Shown piece after piece: positions 27,128 through 35,991 of a DNA stretch of 64,000 nt. The stretch spans positions 24,063-88,062 of the forward strand of contig NZ_JAQYWB010000017.1 in the NCBI RefSeq assembly GCF_030145185.1, in the 5' to 3' direction. This stretch comes from Desulfoluna sp. (GTDB lineage Bacteria > Desulfobacterota > Desulfobacteria > Desulfobacterales > Desulfolunaceae). Each line of letters begins with the position of its first letter. Position 1 is the stretch's first letter. The notes under the pieces are model-generated. The model was not told where the DNA came from, did not search any database, and saw only the letters and a list, made by a program, of their open reading frames with translations. The position numbers were made by a program, and so were the translations under genes.

Positions 27128-28210
27128 TTACGCATCCGTGAAATCATCCGGCGTTCCTGAAAGAAGCGGCCTGAACCTCTGCTTGTCATACGCCTTGCTG
27201 TAGGCCTCTTCGGGACTGACCATCCCTTTATTATAAAGTTCCATGATGGAATCGTCCAACAAAAGCATTCCATATTTCTGCCCCACCTGAATGGCCGAAG
27301 GAATCTGATGGGTCTTGCCCTCCCGAATCAGGTTCCGTATGGCTGGCGTGGCGATCATAATCTCTAAGGCCGCACAACGGCCTTTGCGGTCAATGCGTTT
27401 AAAAAGCGTCTGGGCGACCACCGCCCGAATACTGTCGGACAAAGTGGAACGCACCTGCGCCTGCTGGTTGGCGGGGAAGACCTCCACCAAACGATCCACG
27501 GTTTTCGGCGCGCTGGAGGTGTGAAGGGTGCCCAGGACAAGGTGACCCGTGGAGGCCGCTTCGATGGCAAGGCTGATGGTTTCCAGGTCCCTTAATTCGC
27601 CCACGAGGATAATATCGGGGTCTTCCCTCAAGGCGCCCCGCAAGGCGGCACTGAAACTCTGGGTATGGTTCCCCACCTCACGGTGGTTCACAAGACAGCC
27701 TTTGCTCTGATGAACAAATTCAATGGGATCTTCGATGGTGATAATGTGGTCCTGCCGCATGCGGTTGGCCACATCAATGATGGCGGCCAGAGTCGTGGAC
27801 TTGCCGCTGCCCGTCGGACCGGTCACCAGCACCAGCCCCCGGGGGAGGGTGGCCAGGCGGGAAATCACCTGCGGAAGCCCCAACTGCTCGGCACTCATGA
27901 TCTGGCTGGGAATCTCCCGGAAAACGGCGCCGACCCCATTTCTCTGCATGAAAAAGTTGGCCCTGTACCTTGCCAGGCCTGGAATTTCATAACCGAAATC
28001 TATGTCGCCCGTCTCTTCAAACACCTTGATTTTACCCTCGGGTGCGATCTCATAGATCATCCCCTTCAGGGTGTTGTTGTCCAGCACTTTGTATTTGACC
28101 CGCTCAATTTCGCCGTTAATTCGAAGGACGGGAGGCTGACCGGCCGCAAGGTGCAAGTCGGAAGCCCCCTGGTCGTGCATCAGCTTAAAGAACGCATCGA
28201 TCTTTGCCAT
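27128..28210 (-). CDS. pilT: Type IV pilus retraction ATPase PilT
   Basis: The 360-residue protein powers pilus retraction. Features: N-terminal SDLHLAAGQPPVLRINGEIE, Walker A GPTGSGKSTT (about residue 130), Asp box ITIEDPIEFVH, Walker B region ILVGELRDLETISLAIEAASTGHLVLGTLHT, and the C-terminal AIRNLIREGKTHQIPSAIQ-like segment that holds the AIRNLIRE retraction motif typical of PilT. AGGAG precedes ATG 28210. It begins an operon with the PilU paralogue, the zinc-ribbon/receiver-like gene and the small protein. No pilin or assembly genes are nearby. Confidence 0.95.
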   Translation of the reverse strand: MAKIDAFFKLMHDQGASDLHLAAGQPPVLRINGEIERVKYKVLDNNTLKGMIYEIAPEGKIKVFEETGDIDFGYEIPGLARYRANFFMQRNGVGAVFREIPSQIMSAEQLGLPQVISRLATLPRGLVLVTGPTGSGKSTTLAAIIDVANRMRQDHIITIEDPIEFVHQSKGCLVNHREVGNHTQSFSAALRGALREDPDIILVGELRDLETISLAIEAASTGHLVLGTLHTSSAPKTVDRLVEVFPANQQAQVRSTLSDSIRAVVAQTLFKRIDRKGRCAALEIMIATPAIRNLIREGKTHQIPSAIQVGQKYGMLLLDDSIMELYNKGMVSPEEAYSKAYDKQRFRPLLSGTPDDFTDA

Positions 28211-28296
28211 GGATAATTACTCCTGATCGTTTCAGATCCGCATCATACCGAAAGGGGCACCGTCTTGGCAGGCGGCCCCAAGGTGACATGGGTTCA

Positions 28297-28593
28297 CTAC
28301 ATCATCGTTCGTGCAATGTGATAAAGGGAATCCACCACAAAAATTTTCAAAAAATAGACCGCCGCGATCACTGCCAGAGGAGAGAGATCGATGCCGCCCA
28401 TATAAGGAATTTTTGAACGTACGCGATACAGCACCGGCTCGGTTGCATTATGGATAAAACGGACAATGGGATTGTAAGGATCCGGGCTGACCCATGACAG
28501 AACGGCACGGGCAATCACGACGATCAGATAAAGGCTCAGGGCCATGTCAAGGACCACGGCCATCGCTTTGATAAAGTTAGCTAATATAAACAT
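28297..28593 (-). CDS. YggT family membrane protein
   Basis: The protein has 98 residues with two hydrophobic segments (about 3-30 and 65-90) around the conserved SWVSPDPYNPIVRFIHNATEPVLYRVR motif of the YggT family. Members are linked to cell division, turgor or envelope functions, and the biochemical role is unresolved. It lies upstream of pilT on the same strand and divergent from proC. yggT and proC are neighbours in many bacteria, though usually co-directional. Confidence 0.92.
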   Translation of the reverse strand: MFILANFIKAMAVVLDMALSLYLIVVIARAVLSWVSPDPYNPIVRFIHNATEPVLYRVRSKIPYMGGIDLSPLAVIAAVYFLKIFVVDSLYHIARTMM

Positions 28594-28824
28594 TTCTAAT
28601 TAAAAATACCTTTCCAAAAAGCCTCAAACAAGAGAAGACCCCTCAAGGGGGCCACGCGAATAGATATTCTGATAAAAATATGTTATATACCGGCGATAAG
28701 TCAAGATATTTTGTCCGAAAATACCGAGCTTCACCGCTGCATTGCGCCCCATGAAGCACCGGTTTTTCCTTGGGATTCTCATCCATCCCCCACCCAAAAG
28801 TCCCCTCTTTTAAGGAGCCGTTCC

Positions 28825-29688
28825 ATGAGCGCATCAGATATCCGCATTGGCTTTATCGGAGCAGGAAACATGGCCGAGGCCATGGCGGGAGCCCTGATCT
28901 CCTCTGGAAAAGTACAGAGCAGGCAGCTCACCCTCTGCGATATCCGAAAAGACCGACTCACCTATCTCGAAACCCAATACAACGTCCACACCGCAGACTC
29001 AGCCGCTGAAACCTTTGAGAAAGCCACCACCGTCATCCTGGCTGTCAAGCCCCAGGGCATGGCCCCCCTCTTGAAAGAACTGAGCGAAAAAGGCCTCAAC
29101 AACACCCAGGAACGCAAACAGATCATCACCATTGCCGCAGGACTTCCCCTCTCCTTTTACGAAGAGATCCTCTATGCGGGAATCACCGACCAGTGCGCCG
29201 CACGCCTGCCGATCCTACGCGTCATGCCCAACACCCCCGCCCTCGTCCTTGCCGGGATGTCGGGACTCTGCGGCAACCGGCACACAACACCGGACGACAT
29301 GGATCTCGCCGAAGCCATCCTCTCTTCCATGGGAGAGGTCCTGCGGGTTGCCGAAGGCCAGATGGATGCCGTCACCGCCGTCTCCGGGTCCGGGCCCGCC
29401 TACTTCTTCTACGTGGTGGAGGCCATGGTCAACACGGCCAAAGAGATGGGATTTGAAAACGATGACGCCAAACAGCTCGCCCTTGCGACCATCCACGGAG
29501 CCGCCAAGTTGCTTCTTTCCAGCAACGAAGAGCCTGAAGCCCTCCGTCGAAAGGTCACCTCACCGGGAGGCACCACCGAAGCGGCCATCAACGAGATGAT
29601 CGCCCAAAACGTGGCCGAAGGGATCCGGGAAGGCATGCTCGCAGCGGCCCGCCGATCCCGAGAGCTGAAAGATGCCCTCGTAAAGTAA
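28825..29688 (+). CDS. proC: Pyrroline-5-carboxylate reductase
   Basis: ProC makes proline from pyrroline-5-carboxylate with NAD(P)H. ATG 28825 follows AAGGAG and gives 287 residues starting MSASDIRIGFIGAGNMAEAM; the frame upstream to 28711 has no homology. It has the Rossmann GAGNMAEAM motif, VKPQ, the RVMPNTPALV block, AVSGSGPAYFFYVVEAM, and the C-terminal signature VTSPGGTTEAAI. It is followed by a strong hairpin. Confidence 0.96.
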   Translation: MSASDIRIGFIGAGNMAEAMAGALISSGKVQSRQLTLCDIRKDRLTYLETQYNVHTADSAAETFEKATTVILAVKPQGMAPLLKELSEKGLNNTQERKQIITIAAGLPLSFYEEILYAGITDQCAARLPILRVMPNTPALVLAGMSGLCGNRHTTPDDMDLAEAILSSMGEVLRVAEGQMDAVTAVSGSGPAYFFYVVEAMVNTAKEMGFENDDAKQLALATIHGAAKLLLSSNEEPEALRRKVTSPGGTTEAAINEMIAQNVAEGIREGMLAAARRSRELKDALVK

Positions 29689-29734
29689 AGGACGGAGCCC
29701 CCCCTACTCTATAAAGCTCTTTTCATCCATCGTA

Positions 29735-29771
29735 CCGAGGCATCCTCCGGTCTAAGCCGGGGAGGCCTCGG
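29735..29771 (+). terminator. Hairpin downstream of proC
   Basis: CCGAGG...CCTCCGG pairs with CCGGGGAGG...CCTCGG around a TCTAAG loop, about 45 bp after proC. No T-run follows, so its role as terminator is probable rather than certain. The rest of the 300-bp gap to the symporter holds only the promoter described next. Confidence 0.5.
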
Positions 29772-29892
29772 CGGTGCCTTCTCCCATCCCTTAAAACCAA
29801 AAACACCGCCCAGAGAGAACCCGGCGAGACGCGATTCACCCCGCATCACCAAGCCTCTCCTTGATTTTCCACAGGGATAACGCGGCTCTTTG

Positions 29893-29921
29893 TTGCCAAA
29901 TCGTCCCGCACTCTATATGAT
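29893..29921 (+). promoter_or_regulatory. Sigma-70-type promoter of the symporter gene
   Basis: TTGCCA and TATGAT are separated by exactly 17 nt, 70 nt before the symporter ATG. Confidence 0.55.
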
Positions 29922-29990
29922 CCCCGGACCAAATCAAACCTGTTCACACGCCTTTCTTATTGTTTTAAAAGGAACTCCGGGAGATCGAGC

Positions 29991-31424
29991 ATGGGATTCA
30001 AAGTGGCTGTCATCGCCGTTTATGCCGCCGTCATCGCCTTTGTCGGCATCATCAACCTCAAAAGAAGCAGCTCCTTCGGGGACTTTTTCCTCGGCGGACG
30101 GGCCATCGGCCCGTGGATGAGCGCCTTTACCTATGCCACCTCTTACTTCTCCGCCGTGCTCTTCATCGGCTTTGCCGGAAAAATTGGGTGGGGCTTTGGC
30201 TACTCCGGACTCTGGATCGCCTTGGGAAACGCCTTTATCGGGGTTCTGGCGGTCTGGTATTTTATGGGAAGCCGCATCCGCAGCATGACCGAAGAACTGT
30301 GCGTCCACACCATGCCCGAATTTTTCGAAGTGCGCTACCAGAGCCCAGCCTTCAAGCTCCTCTCCTCCTGCGCCGTCTTCGTCTTTTTCATCCCTTACAC
30401 CTCGGCGGTGTTTATGGGCTTGAGTTACCTTTTTCAGTCTAACTTTGGCCTGCCCTACACCCTGGCCCTGACGCTCATGGGTGGATTTACCGCCCTTTAC
30501 ATGAGCATGGGCGGGTACCGGGCCATGGCCTCCCTGGACGTGCTTTTCGGGATCATAATGATCGCCGGGGTCTTGACCCTTCTCGTGTTCACCCTCAAGG
30601 CCGGTGGCGGCTTCTCACACCTCACCGCCTCCCTGACCGCTGTGGACCCCAAGCTCACCGCACCGGTGGGGCCTCCGGGCGCCTGGCCCCTCTTCTGCCT
30701 GATTTTTTTAACCAGCGCGGCCCCTTTCTGCATGCCCCAGCTGGTACAGAAATTCTACGCCATCCGGGATGATCGCGCCATCAAGGTGGGCATGGTTGCC
30801 TCGACCTTTTTCGCACTTCTGATCGGTGGGATCGCCTACTTCACCGGCGCCACGGCCCGCGTCTTCCTCACCCCGGGAAACACCCCTGGAGCCTTTCATA
30901 ACGGAAAACCTCTCTTCGATGCCCTGATGCCCGAGCTCCTGGCCAACGTGATCCCGGACTCCCTGTCGGTTCTCATGCTGCTGCTCGTCCTCTCCGCCTC
31001 CATGAGCACCCTGGCGGCCCTGGTGCTGATCTCAAGCTCCTCCCTGGTCAAAGACATCTATCAAGGCTTCATTAACAAAGACGCCTCCGAAAAAAGCCTT
31101 ACCCGATTCATGCGCGGCGCCAGCATCTTCTTTGTGGTCATCTCGGTGGCCCTGGCCTGGATGCGCCCCGCCACCATCGTGGCTATCCTCGGCATCTCAT
31201 GGGGCGCCATCGGCTCGCTCTTCCTCGGCCCCTTCGTCTGGGGGCTCTTTGTTAAGGGGCACCCCGTCCACGGTAGAGGCGCCATGGCCTCGGCCCTTTT
31301 ATCCCTTACCCTCTGTCTCGGCCTCTACGCCACCGGCACCCCCTCACCGGAAGCCGGAACGATTGGCATGCTCTGCTCCCTGGCCTCCACCCCCCTGATG
31401 GGCATGATTCTCCCTGAAAAATAA
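29991..31424 (+). CDS. Sodium:solute symporter family transporter
   Basis: The 477-residue protein has about 13 hydrophobic helices and belongs to the SSS family (LeuT fold). Landmarks: SFGDFFLGGRAIGPWMSAFTYATSYFSAV in the first core helices, GYRAMASLDVLFGIIM, and the C-terminal helix with MLLLVLSASMSTLAALVLISSSSLVKDIY. The substrate cannot be read from sequence; family members take up proline, pantothenate, acetate or other organic solutes with Na+. proC just upstream makes a proline link tempting but unproven. GGGAG precedes ATG 29991, and a GCCTCCGGC/GCCGGAGGC hairpin follows. Confidence 0.88.
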   Translation: MGFKVAVIAVYAAVIAFVGIINLKRSSSFGDFFLGGRAIGPWMSAFTYATSYFSAVLFIGFAGKIGWGFGYSGLWIALGNAFIGVLAVWYFMGSRIRSMTEELCVHTMPEFFEVRYQSPAFKLLSSCAVFVFFIPYTSAVFMGLSYLFQSNFGLPYTLALTLMGGFTALYMSMGGYRAMASLDVLFGIIMIAGVLTLLVFTLKAGGGFSHLTASLTAVDPKLTAPVGPPGAWPLFCLIFLTSAAPFCMPQLVQKFYAIRDDRAIKVGMVASTFFALLIGGIAYFTGATARVFLTPGNTPGAFHNGKPLFDALMPELLANVIPDSLSVLMLLLVLSASMSTLAALVLISSSSLVKDIYQGFINKDASEKSLTRFMRGASIFFVVISVALAWMRPATIVAILGISWGAIGSLFLGPFVWGLFVKGHPVHGRGAMASALLSLTLCLGLYATGTPSPEAGTIGMLCSLASTPLMGMILPEK

Positions 31425-31433
31425 TAAAAGCGT

Positions 31434-31457
31434 GCCTCCGGCAAACCCGCCGGAGGC
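31434..31457 (+). terminator. Hairpin terminator after the symporter gene
   Basis: A 9-bp perfect stem GCCTCCGGC/GCCGGAGGC with a 6-nt loop starts 9 bp after the stop codon. The following tract (CGCATTTCTC) is only weakly T-rich. Confidence 0.6.
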
Positions 31458-31579
31458 CGCATTTCTCATCCCCATTCCTTCTTTACCTCCCCCCGCACGC
31501 ATGGTATGACGGACAATAACCCTTCTCAAGCGGACCCTCAATCCCCCATGATCCTTCACTTTTCACCTCAGGAGGCGCC

Positions 31580-32506
31580 ATGATCGAGACCTTCTCCCCC
31601 TTTGCCGTCAAAGACGACACCCTTTTTCTCACTCACTGGTACCCGGAAGACAAACCGCTCGCCGCCACCGTGGTCATCGCCCATGGTATGGCAGAACACA
31701 CGGGCCGATACAGGGAATTTGCCGAGCGCCTGACAGAAAATGGCTTTTCCGTCTTCGCCACCGACCACAGAGGCCACGGGCGAAGCGTTCCCGAAGGAGG
31801 GACCTTCGGCCATTTCAGTGACAAAGGAGGATGGGACCTGGCCGTCGCCGACCTGGGCGCCGTGGTCTCCCATGCCGCAGCATCCCATCCGGGTCTGCCC
31901 ATTTTTATCTATGGACACTCCATGGGTTCCTTTCTGGCCAGAGATCTCATCGCGAACCCCACACCGCCCCTTGCCGGGGCAGTGATCAGCGGCACCGCAA
32001 CCCTGCCCGCCTTTGTGGCGGCCACGGGAAAACTTCTGGCCGGTCTCCACGCAAAAATTTCAGGCCCCCGTGCCCCGAGCCTGTTCATGGACCACTTCAG
32101 CTTCGGCGCCTACAACCTCTGCTTTTTTCCCGCACGGACCCCCTTTGACTGGCTCTGCAGCGCCCCGGAACGTGTGGACAGCTACATAGAGGACCCGCTC
32201 TGCGGTTACATCTCGACAGCCGCCCTTTTCAGAGACATGAACGAAGCCCTCCTCCGCATCGGGCAGAGGTCTCACATCGAAAAAGCCCCCGCGGACCTGC
32301 CGATCCTGCTTCTGGCAGGTAGAAAAGACCCCGTCGGCATGATGGGACGTTCGGCCTCAAGCCTTGCCGCCCGATACCTTGCCGCGGGCATCCGGGATGT
32401 CGAAGCCATCCTGTACGAGGGCGCCCGCCACGAACTCTTCGGTGAACCCGTAAAAGAGACCGTCTACACCGACATCATTGACTGGATGAAGCACAGGCTC
32501 TCCTGA
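31580..32506 (+). CDS. Alpha/beta hydrolase, monoacylglycerol-lipase-like
   Basis: The 308-residue protein has the serine hydrolase fold of the lysophospholipase/monoglyceride lipase group: VVIAHGMAEHTGRY oxyanion region, DHRGHGRSVPEGG, nucleophile elbow GHSMGSFLARDL (Ser at about residue 115), a probable acid in LLAGRKDPVG and the catalytic His in EGARHELFGE near the C-terminus. It is cytoplasmic (no signal peptide). An excellent AGGAGG precedes ATG. It is followed by a second hydrolase gene, likely in one transcript. The natural substrate is unknown. Confidence 0.9.
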   Translation: MIETFSPFAVKDDTLFLTHWYPEDKPLAATVVIAHGMAEHTGRYREFAERLTENGFSVFATDHRGHGRSVPEGGTFGHFSDKGGWDLAVADLGAVVSHAAASHPGLPIFIYGHSMGSFLARDLIANPTPPLAGAVISGTATLPAFVAATGKLLAGLHAKISGPRAPSLFMDHFSFGAYNLCFFPARTPFDWLCSAPERVDSYIEDPLCGYISTAALFRDMNEALLRIGQRSHIEKAPADLPILLLAGRKDPVGMMGRSASSLAARYLAAGIRDVEAILYEGARHELFGEPVKETVYTDIIDWMKHRLS

Positions 32507-32545
32507 GAACCCTTCGTCCCTCCCCCCCCACAAAAAGGAGTCGCC

Positions 32546-33301
32546 ATGATCACATCACGCATCAACGGGTTTGGTTTTCTTGCCGGCCAGGCGCAGCCCG
32601 ACCCAAAACAAAAAAATCTTCTCTTCATCCATGGCGCCGGCCAAAACAGCCATTTCTGGAGCCATCAGGTGAAGGGCCTGGCCCCCCACGTCAACACCTT
32701 TGCCCTGGACCTTCCCGGCCACCATCGAAGTGATGGCCCCCTGCACACAACGGTCCCCGACATGGCCCAAGCCGTCCTTAACTTCATGGATGCCGCCGGG
32801 CTCCCCTCCGTCATCCCCTGCGGCCTCAGCATGGGAGGAGCCATCGTCCTTCAATTGCTCCTGGATCACCCAACCCGGTTTCCCGAAGCCATCCTTGCCA
32901 ATACCGGGGCGCGACTGAGGGTCCTGCCTGACATTCTCGAGGCCGTTCAAACGAACTACCCGGCCTATCTCAAAGCCATGTTTCACTTTGCCATCCCCCC
33001 GGCCAAGCGAACACCGAGGGTCGAAGACATCCTTTCTGCCGCCACAGAAAAAAACAATGATCCGGCCCTCGCCGACTTGAAAGCCTGTGATATCTTTGAT
33101 GTCATGCCTCGTCTTTCCGAAATTCAAAGCCGGGTCCTTGTCATAACAGCAGAAAAAGATATCTCAACACCTCTAAAGTACGGACGCCTTTTAAGCGATA
33201 AGATAGTCAACGCTTCTCTAATTATGATTCAAGGGTGTGGCCACTTCTCTCCCATTGAATCACCCGAAGAGTTTAACGAAAAAATAGTGGCTTTTTTTTG
33301 A
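32546..33301 (+). CDS. Alpha/beta hydrolase
   Basis: The 251-residue protein has the alpha/beta hydrolase fold: LLFIHGAGQNSHFW, DLPGHHRSDGP, nucleophile elbow CGLSMGGAIVLQ (Ser at about residue 94), acid in VITAEKDISTPLKYG and His in QGCGHFSPIESPEEF. The motifs resemble those of carboxylesterases and the MhpC/haloperoxidase-like group. It starts 39 bp after the first hydrolase gene behind AAGGAG, and the pair is probably co-transcribed. The 3' part has lower GC than its neighbours. Substrate unknown. Confidence 0.9.
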   Translation: MITSRINGFGFLAGQAQPDPKQKNLLFIHGAGQNSHFWSHQVKGLAPHVNTFALDLPGHHRSDGPLHTTVPDMAQAVLNFMDAAGLPSVIPCGLSMGGAIVLQLLLDHPTRFPEAILANTGARLRVLPDILEAVQTNYPAYLKAMFHFAIPPAKRTPRVEDILSAATEKNNDPALADLKACDIFDVMPRLSEIQSRVLVITAEKDISTPLKYGRLLSDKIVNASLIMIQGCGHFSPIESPEEFNEKIVAFF

Positions 33302-33441
33302 TGGCAACCTAAAAGGCAGGCCAGACAGCCTGGCAAGCGATTGTGCTGCCCCACCGCCCCCCAGTTATGGGGGACAAAAGTGGGGACCTCGAGCCTTTTC
33401 GACGTCATCATTTTTTTGATCAGTTTGGAGTGTTCGAGTCA

Positions 33442-34437
33442 ATGAAAGTCACATGCAGCGGATGCGGTAAAAGCTATAACGTGGATGATTCAAAAATCCC
33501 CGAAGGGCGTCGAATCGAAACCCCCTGCCCGGGATGCAAGACCCCCATCGTGGTGGAAAAGGGTGCGACAGCAGCCCCCAGCGGTCTGCCCATGCAAGGG
33601 GATGCCCTGCTTAAAAAAATCGTTAAAGAATCGAAGGCCCTGCCTCCCATGCCTGAAGTCATGGGGCGCGCCATCGCCGTCTTAAGCGACGAGACCTGCG
33701 GTTTCAATGAAATAGGCGAGGTGATCAAAACCGACCAGGCCCTGGCCACCCGCGTCCTGAAAATTGCGAACTCCGCTTACTACAGTCTAAGCGTTCCTGT
33801 CTCTACGGTGAAGCAGGCTGCCGCCATTATGGGCTGCCAGGCCATCGCCGATCTGATCACCGTGGTCAGCACCTCGAAAATGCTGGGAAAAAATCTGACC
33901 GGTTACCGGCTCTCCTCACACGATATATGGGGACACAGCCTCGCCTGTGCCTACACCTCACGCCTCATCGCCGAGGCGAAGGCCCCCACCCTTGCCAATG
34001 ACGCCTTCAACGCCGGGTTGATTCACGACTCTGGCCTCCTCATGCTCGACCCCTTTATCAGCATGATCAAGCCGGCCTTTAACGAAGCGATGAAGGAGAG
34101 CAGCGCCACCTTCTGTGACGCCGAAAAAAAACTCTTCGGCTTCACCCACGCGGAAGTCGCAGGTCTCTTCTTCCAAAAATGGAACCTACCCAGGATCCAG
34201 ACCGAAGCGATCCGCCTCCAGCACACCCCCGAGGAGGGCAACAGCCCCCTGGCCCACATCATTCATGTGGCGGACATCATCGCCATGCGGATCATGGGAA
34301 GCCCCGACCCCACAGGCGCCCACAGCCGCATCAACCCCCACGCGGTTCAGGAACTCAGCCTCACCCCCGAAGAAATGGAAGAGATCGGCGCCAAAGCCAA
34401 GCTGGCGGTGGACTCCGTCACCCAATCGCTGTCCTGA
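33442..34437 (+). CDS. Zinc-ribbon HDOD domain protein
   Basis: The 331-residue protein begins with an MJ0042-type zinc ribbon (CSGCGKSYN...CPGCKTPI, residues 4-27). The HDOD domain (about 50-250) carries LPPMPEVMGRAIAVLSDET, TDQALATRVLKIANSAYYS and HDSGLLMLDPFI. HDOD proteins are HD-like regulators, usually without the full catalytic metal site, found in signalling and motility control. ATG 33442 is chosen because the zinc ribbon starts immediately after it; the frame extends upstream to 33343. Its zinc ribbon is of the same kind as in the protein at 25260-25928. Confidence 0.88.
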   Translation: MKVTCSGCGKSYNVDDSKIPEGRRIETPCPGCKTPIVVEKGATAAPSGLPMQGDALLKKIVKESKALPPMPEVMGRAIAVLSDETCGFNEIGEVIKTDQALATRVLKIANSAYYSLSVPVSTVKQAAAIMGCQAIADLITVVSTSKMLGKNLTGYRLSSHDIWGHSLACAYTSRLIAEAKAPTLANDAFNAGLIHDSGLLMLDPFISMIKPAFNEAMKESSATFCDAEKKLFGFTHAEVAGLFFQKWNLPRIQTEAIRLQHTPEEGNSPLAHIIHVADIIAMRIMGSPDPTGAHSRINPHAVQELSLTPEEMEEIGAKAKLAVDSVTQSLS

Positions 34438-34489
34438 TCGCCGATTCCTCGCCGATGGAAAAAACAGCCGTCCCATGAAAAAAAATACA

Positions 34490-34528
34490 TCTCGCTCTCC
34501 TGCCGCCCAACCTGCCGGGAGAGCGAGA
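34490..34528 (+). terminator. Hairpin downstream of the HDOD gene
   Basis: An 11-bp arm TCTCGCTCTCC pairs with GGAGAGCGAGA, about 50 bp after the HDOD stop. No T-run follows. Confidence 0.45.
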
Positions 34529-34588
34529 GATTTGACCGGCCCTCTCTTTTGCGCCAGGGCAAAGGATGCGTCCTTTGAAAATTTCCAA

Positions 34589-34617
34589 TTGACAGACCCA
34601 CCCCGTTTTCCTTATGT
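34589..34617 (+). promoter_or_regulatory. Sigma-70 promoter of tRNA-Ala
   Basis: TTGACA and TTATGT are separated by 17 nt, with the -10 box 66 nt before the tRNA. Confidence 0.6.
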
Positions 34618-34683
34618 AAGGGCCACGGAACGCAACACAGCTTGTGATCCCATCCCACGAAGGTTTTTCCTTCATCCGATTTT

Positions 34684-34759
34684 GGGGCTGTAGCTCAGCT
34701 GGGAGAGCGCATGACTGGCAGTCATGAGGTCAGGGGTTCGATCCCCCTCAGCTCCACCA
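34684..34759 (+). tRNA. tRNA-Ala (anticodon GGC)
   Basis: The 76-nt sequence folds as a complete cloverleaf: acceptor GGGGCTG/CAGCTCC (one G-U), D arm GCTC/GAGC, anticodon stem CATGA/TCATG with loop CTGGCAG (anticodon GGC, reading GCC/GCU), and T arm AGGGG-TTCGATC-CCCCT. ACCA at the 3' end is encoded. It stands alone with its own promoter and terminator. Confidence 0.97.
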
Positions 34760-34764
34760 CAATT

Positions 34765-34802
34765 AAAAAACCCGACTGATTTATCAGTCGGGTTTTTTAT
34801 TT
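34765..34802 (+). terminator. Terminator of tRNA-Ala, also facing the ABC export operon
   Basis: CCCGACTGA/TCAGTCGGG with a TTTA loop is flanked by A6 and T6 tracts, so it can end both the tRNA transcript and the converging export operon. Confidence 0.9.
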
Positions 34803-34824
34803 TATCCCCTTCGGTCGCTTCTTA

Positions 34825-35991
34825 TCAGGAGGTTTCCATCTCTTCAGACTGTCCATTCTTATAAAAAATCAACGTCGCCAACACAAAATAGACCAGGCAC
34901 AACCCAGCCAGAACCTGCACATCCAGCAAAACATCCCCCAGGGTGGATCCCATCGTGGCGATGCGCATAAAGCCATCAATCCCGGCGGTTCCGGGAATCG
35001 CCAGAGAGAGGACCCGCAGCAGGGAAGGGATGGACTCCACCGGCCAGGAAATCCCGGAGAGGAAGACCATCGGAAGCGAGGTAAAGAGCAGCATGAACAG
35101 GCTGTTCTCTCTGTGCTGGAAACAGGCAGACAGGGCCAACGCCAAAAGAATCACCGCGGTCAAAAACACCCCCATGAAAATCATCATGTCAAAGACCGCC
35201 CCCCGTTCGACAAAGTCGTAGAAACGGTGCAGGACGCCAAAATAGAACAGGGCGTGAATGCTGTAGAGCAGCAGATACGCGGCGACCTTGGCAGAGACCA
35301 TGGACACGGCACCTGACAGCCCCGGGGAAGCCACAAACCAGGATCGATCCCCGGCCTCCCGTCGTCCTCCGGCCACCATGCCCACGCCGAGAAAAAGGGT
35401 CTGATGGAGAATCAGGATAAAGACCATGGGGACGATATAGGTTCCATAGCCGCCCGAGGGGTTAAAAAGCTGGGTCACCTGCAACGGCAGGGGGTCCATG
35501 GCCGCCATGGCCGCCCCCTCGCTCATGCCTTTTGCGCGGAACCGCTTGATCTCGATCCCGGCGGCCAGGGTCCTCACCGTGGTAAGAAGCCCGGTGGTCA
35601 CCTGACGGTAGGTAAAAAAGCAGGTGGCATCAATCCACACGGAAAGCTCCACCTTCCCCCCCTTCAGCACCCTTTTCTCAAAATCGCCGGGGATAAGCAG
35701 AATCGCCTGCACCTCCCCCTTCTCGCAAAGGCTTTTCGCCTCATCAAAGGAGAGGGCCCGCCGGGTCACCCGGGACCGATCCCCGGCATCCACCATGCGA
35801 ATCAGCTGGCGGGAGAGGCTGGTCTGATCCTGATCCACCACGACCACCGGCACATTGTTCTGCACCTCCGGAGAGTACGGGTAAGGGTAAAAAAAAGCAT
35901 AAATAAACACAGAACCAAACAAAACCAGCCGGCAGCTGGTATCCCCCAGAGCCAGTCTCAGCTCCTGGGCAATCAATCGAAACCAGTTCAT
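34825..35991 (-). CDS. ABC-2 type membrane permease (second of pair)
   Basis: The 388-residue protein is an ABC2_membrane_3-type permease: one N-terminal helix (about 20-40), a large periplasmic region (about 45-165), then five or six helices in the C-terminal half (YIVPMVFILILHQTLFLGVG, VFLTAVILLALALSACF, MLLFTSLPMVFLSGISWPVESIP). ATG 35991 overlaps the stop of the first permease as ATGA and follows GGGGTGG. It resembles the YbhS/YbhR and YhhJ pairs that work with an HlyD adaptor and an ABC ATPase to export drugs or other compounds. No ATPase gene is present here. Confidence 0.88.
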   Translation of the reverse strand: MNWFRLIAQELRLALGDTSCRLVLFGSVFIYAFFYPYPYSPEVQNNVPVVVVDQDQTSLSRQLIRMVDAGDRSRVTRRALSFDEAKSLCEKGEVQAILLIPGDFEKRVLKGGKVELSVWIDATCFFTYRQVTTGLLTTVRTLAAGIEIKRFRAKGMSEGAAMAAMDPLPLQVTQLFNPSGGYGTYIVPMVFILILHQTLFLGVGMVAGGRREAGDRSWFVASPGLSGAVSMVSAKVAAYLLLYSIHALFYFGVLHRFYDFVERGAVFDMMIFMGVFLTAVILLALALSACFQHRENSLFMLLFTSLPMVFLSGISWPVESIPSLLRVLSLAIPGTAGIDGFMRIATMGSTLGDVLLDVQVLAGLCLVYFVLATLIFYKNGQSEEMETS

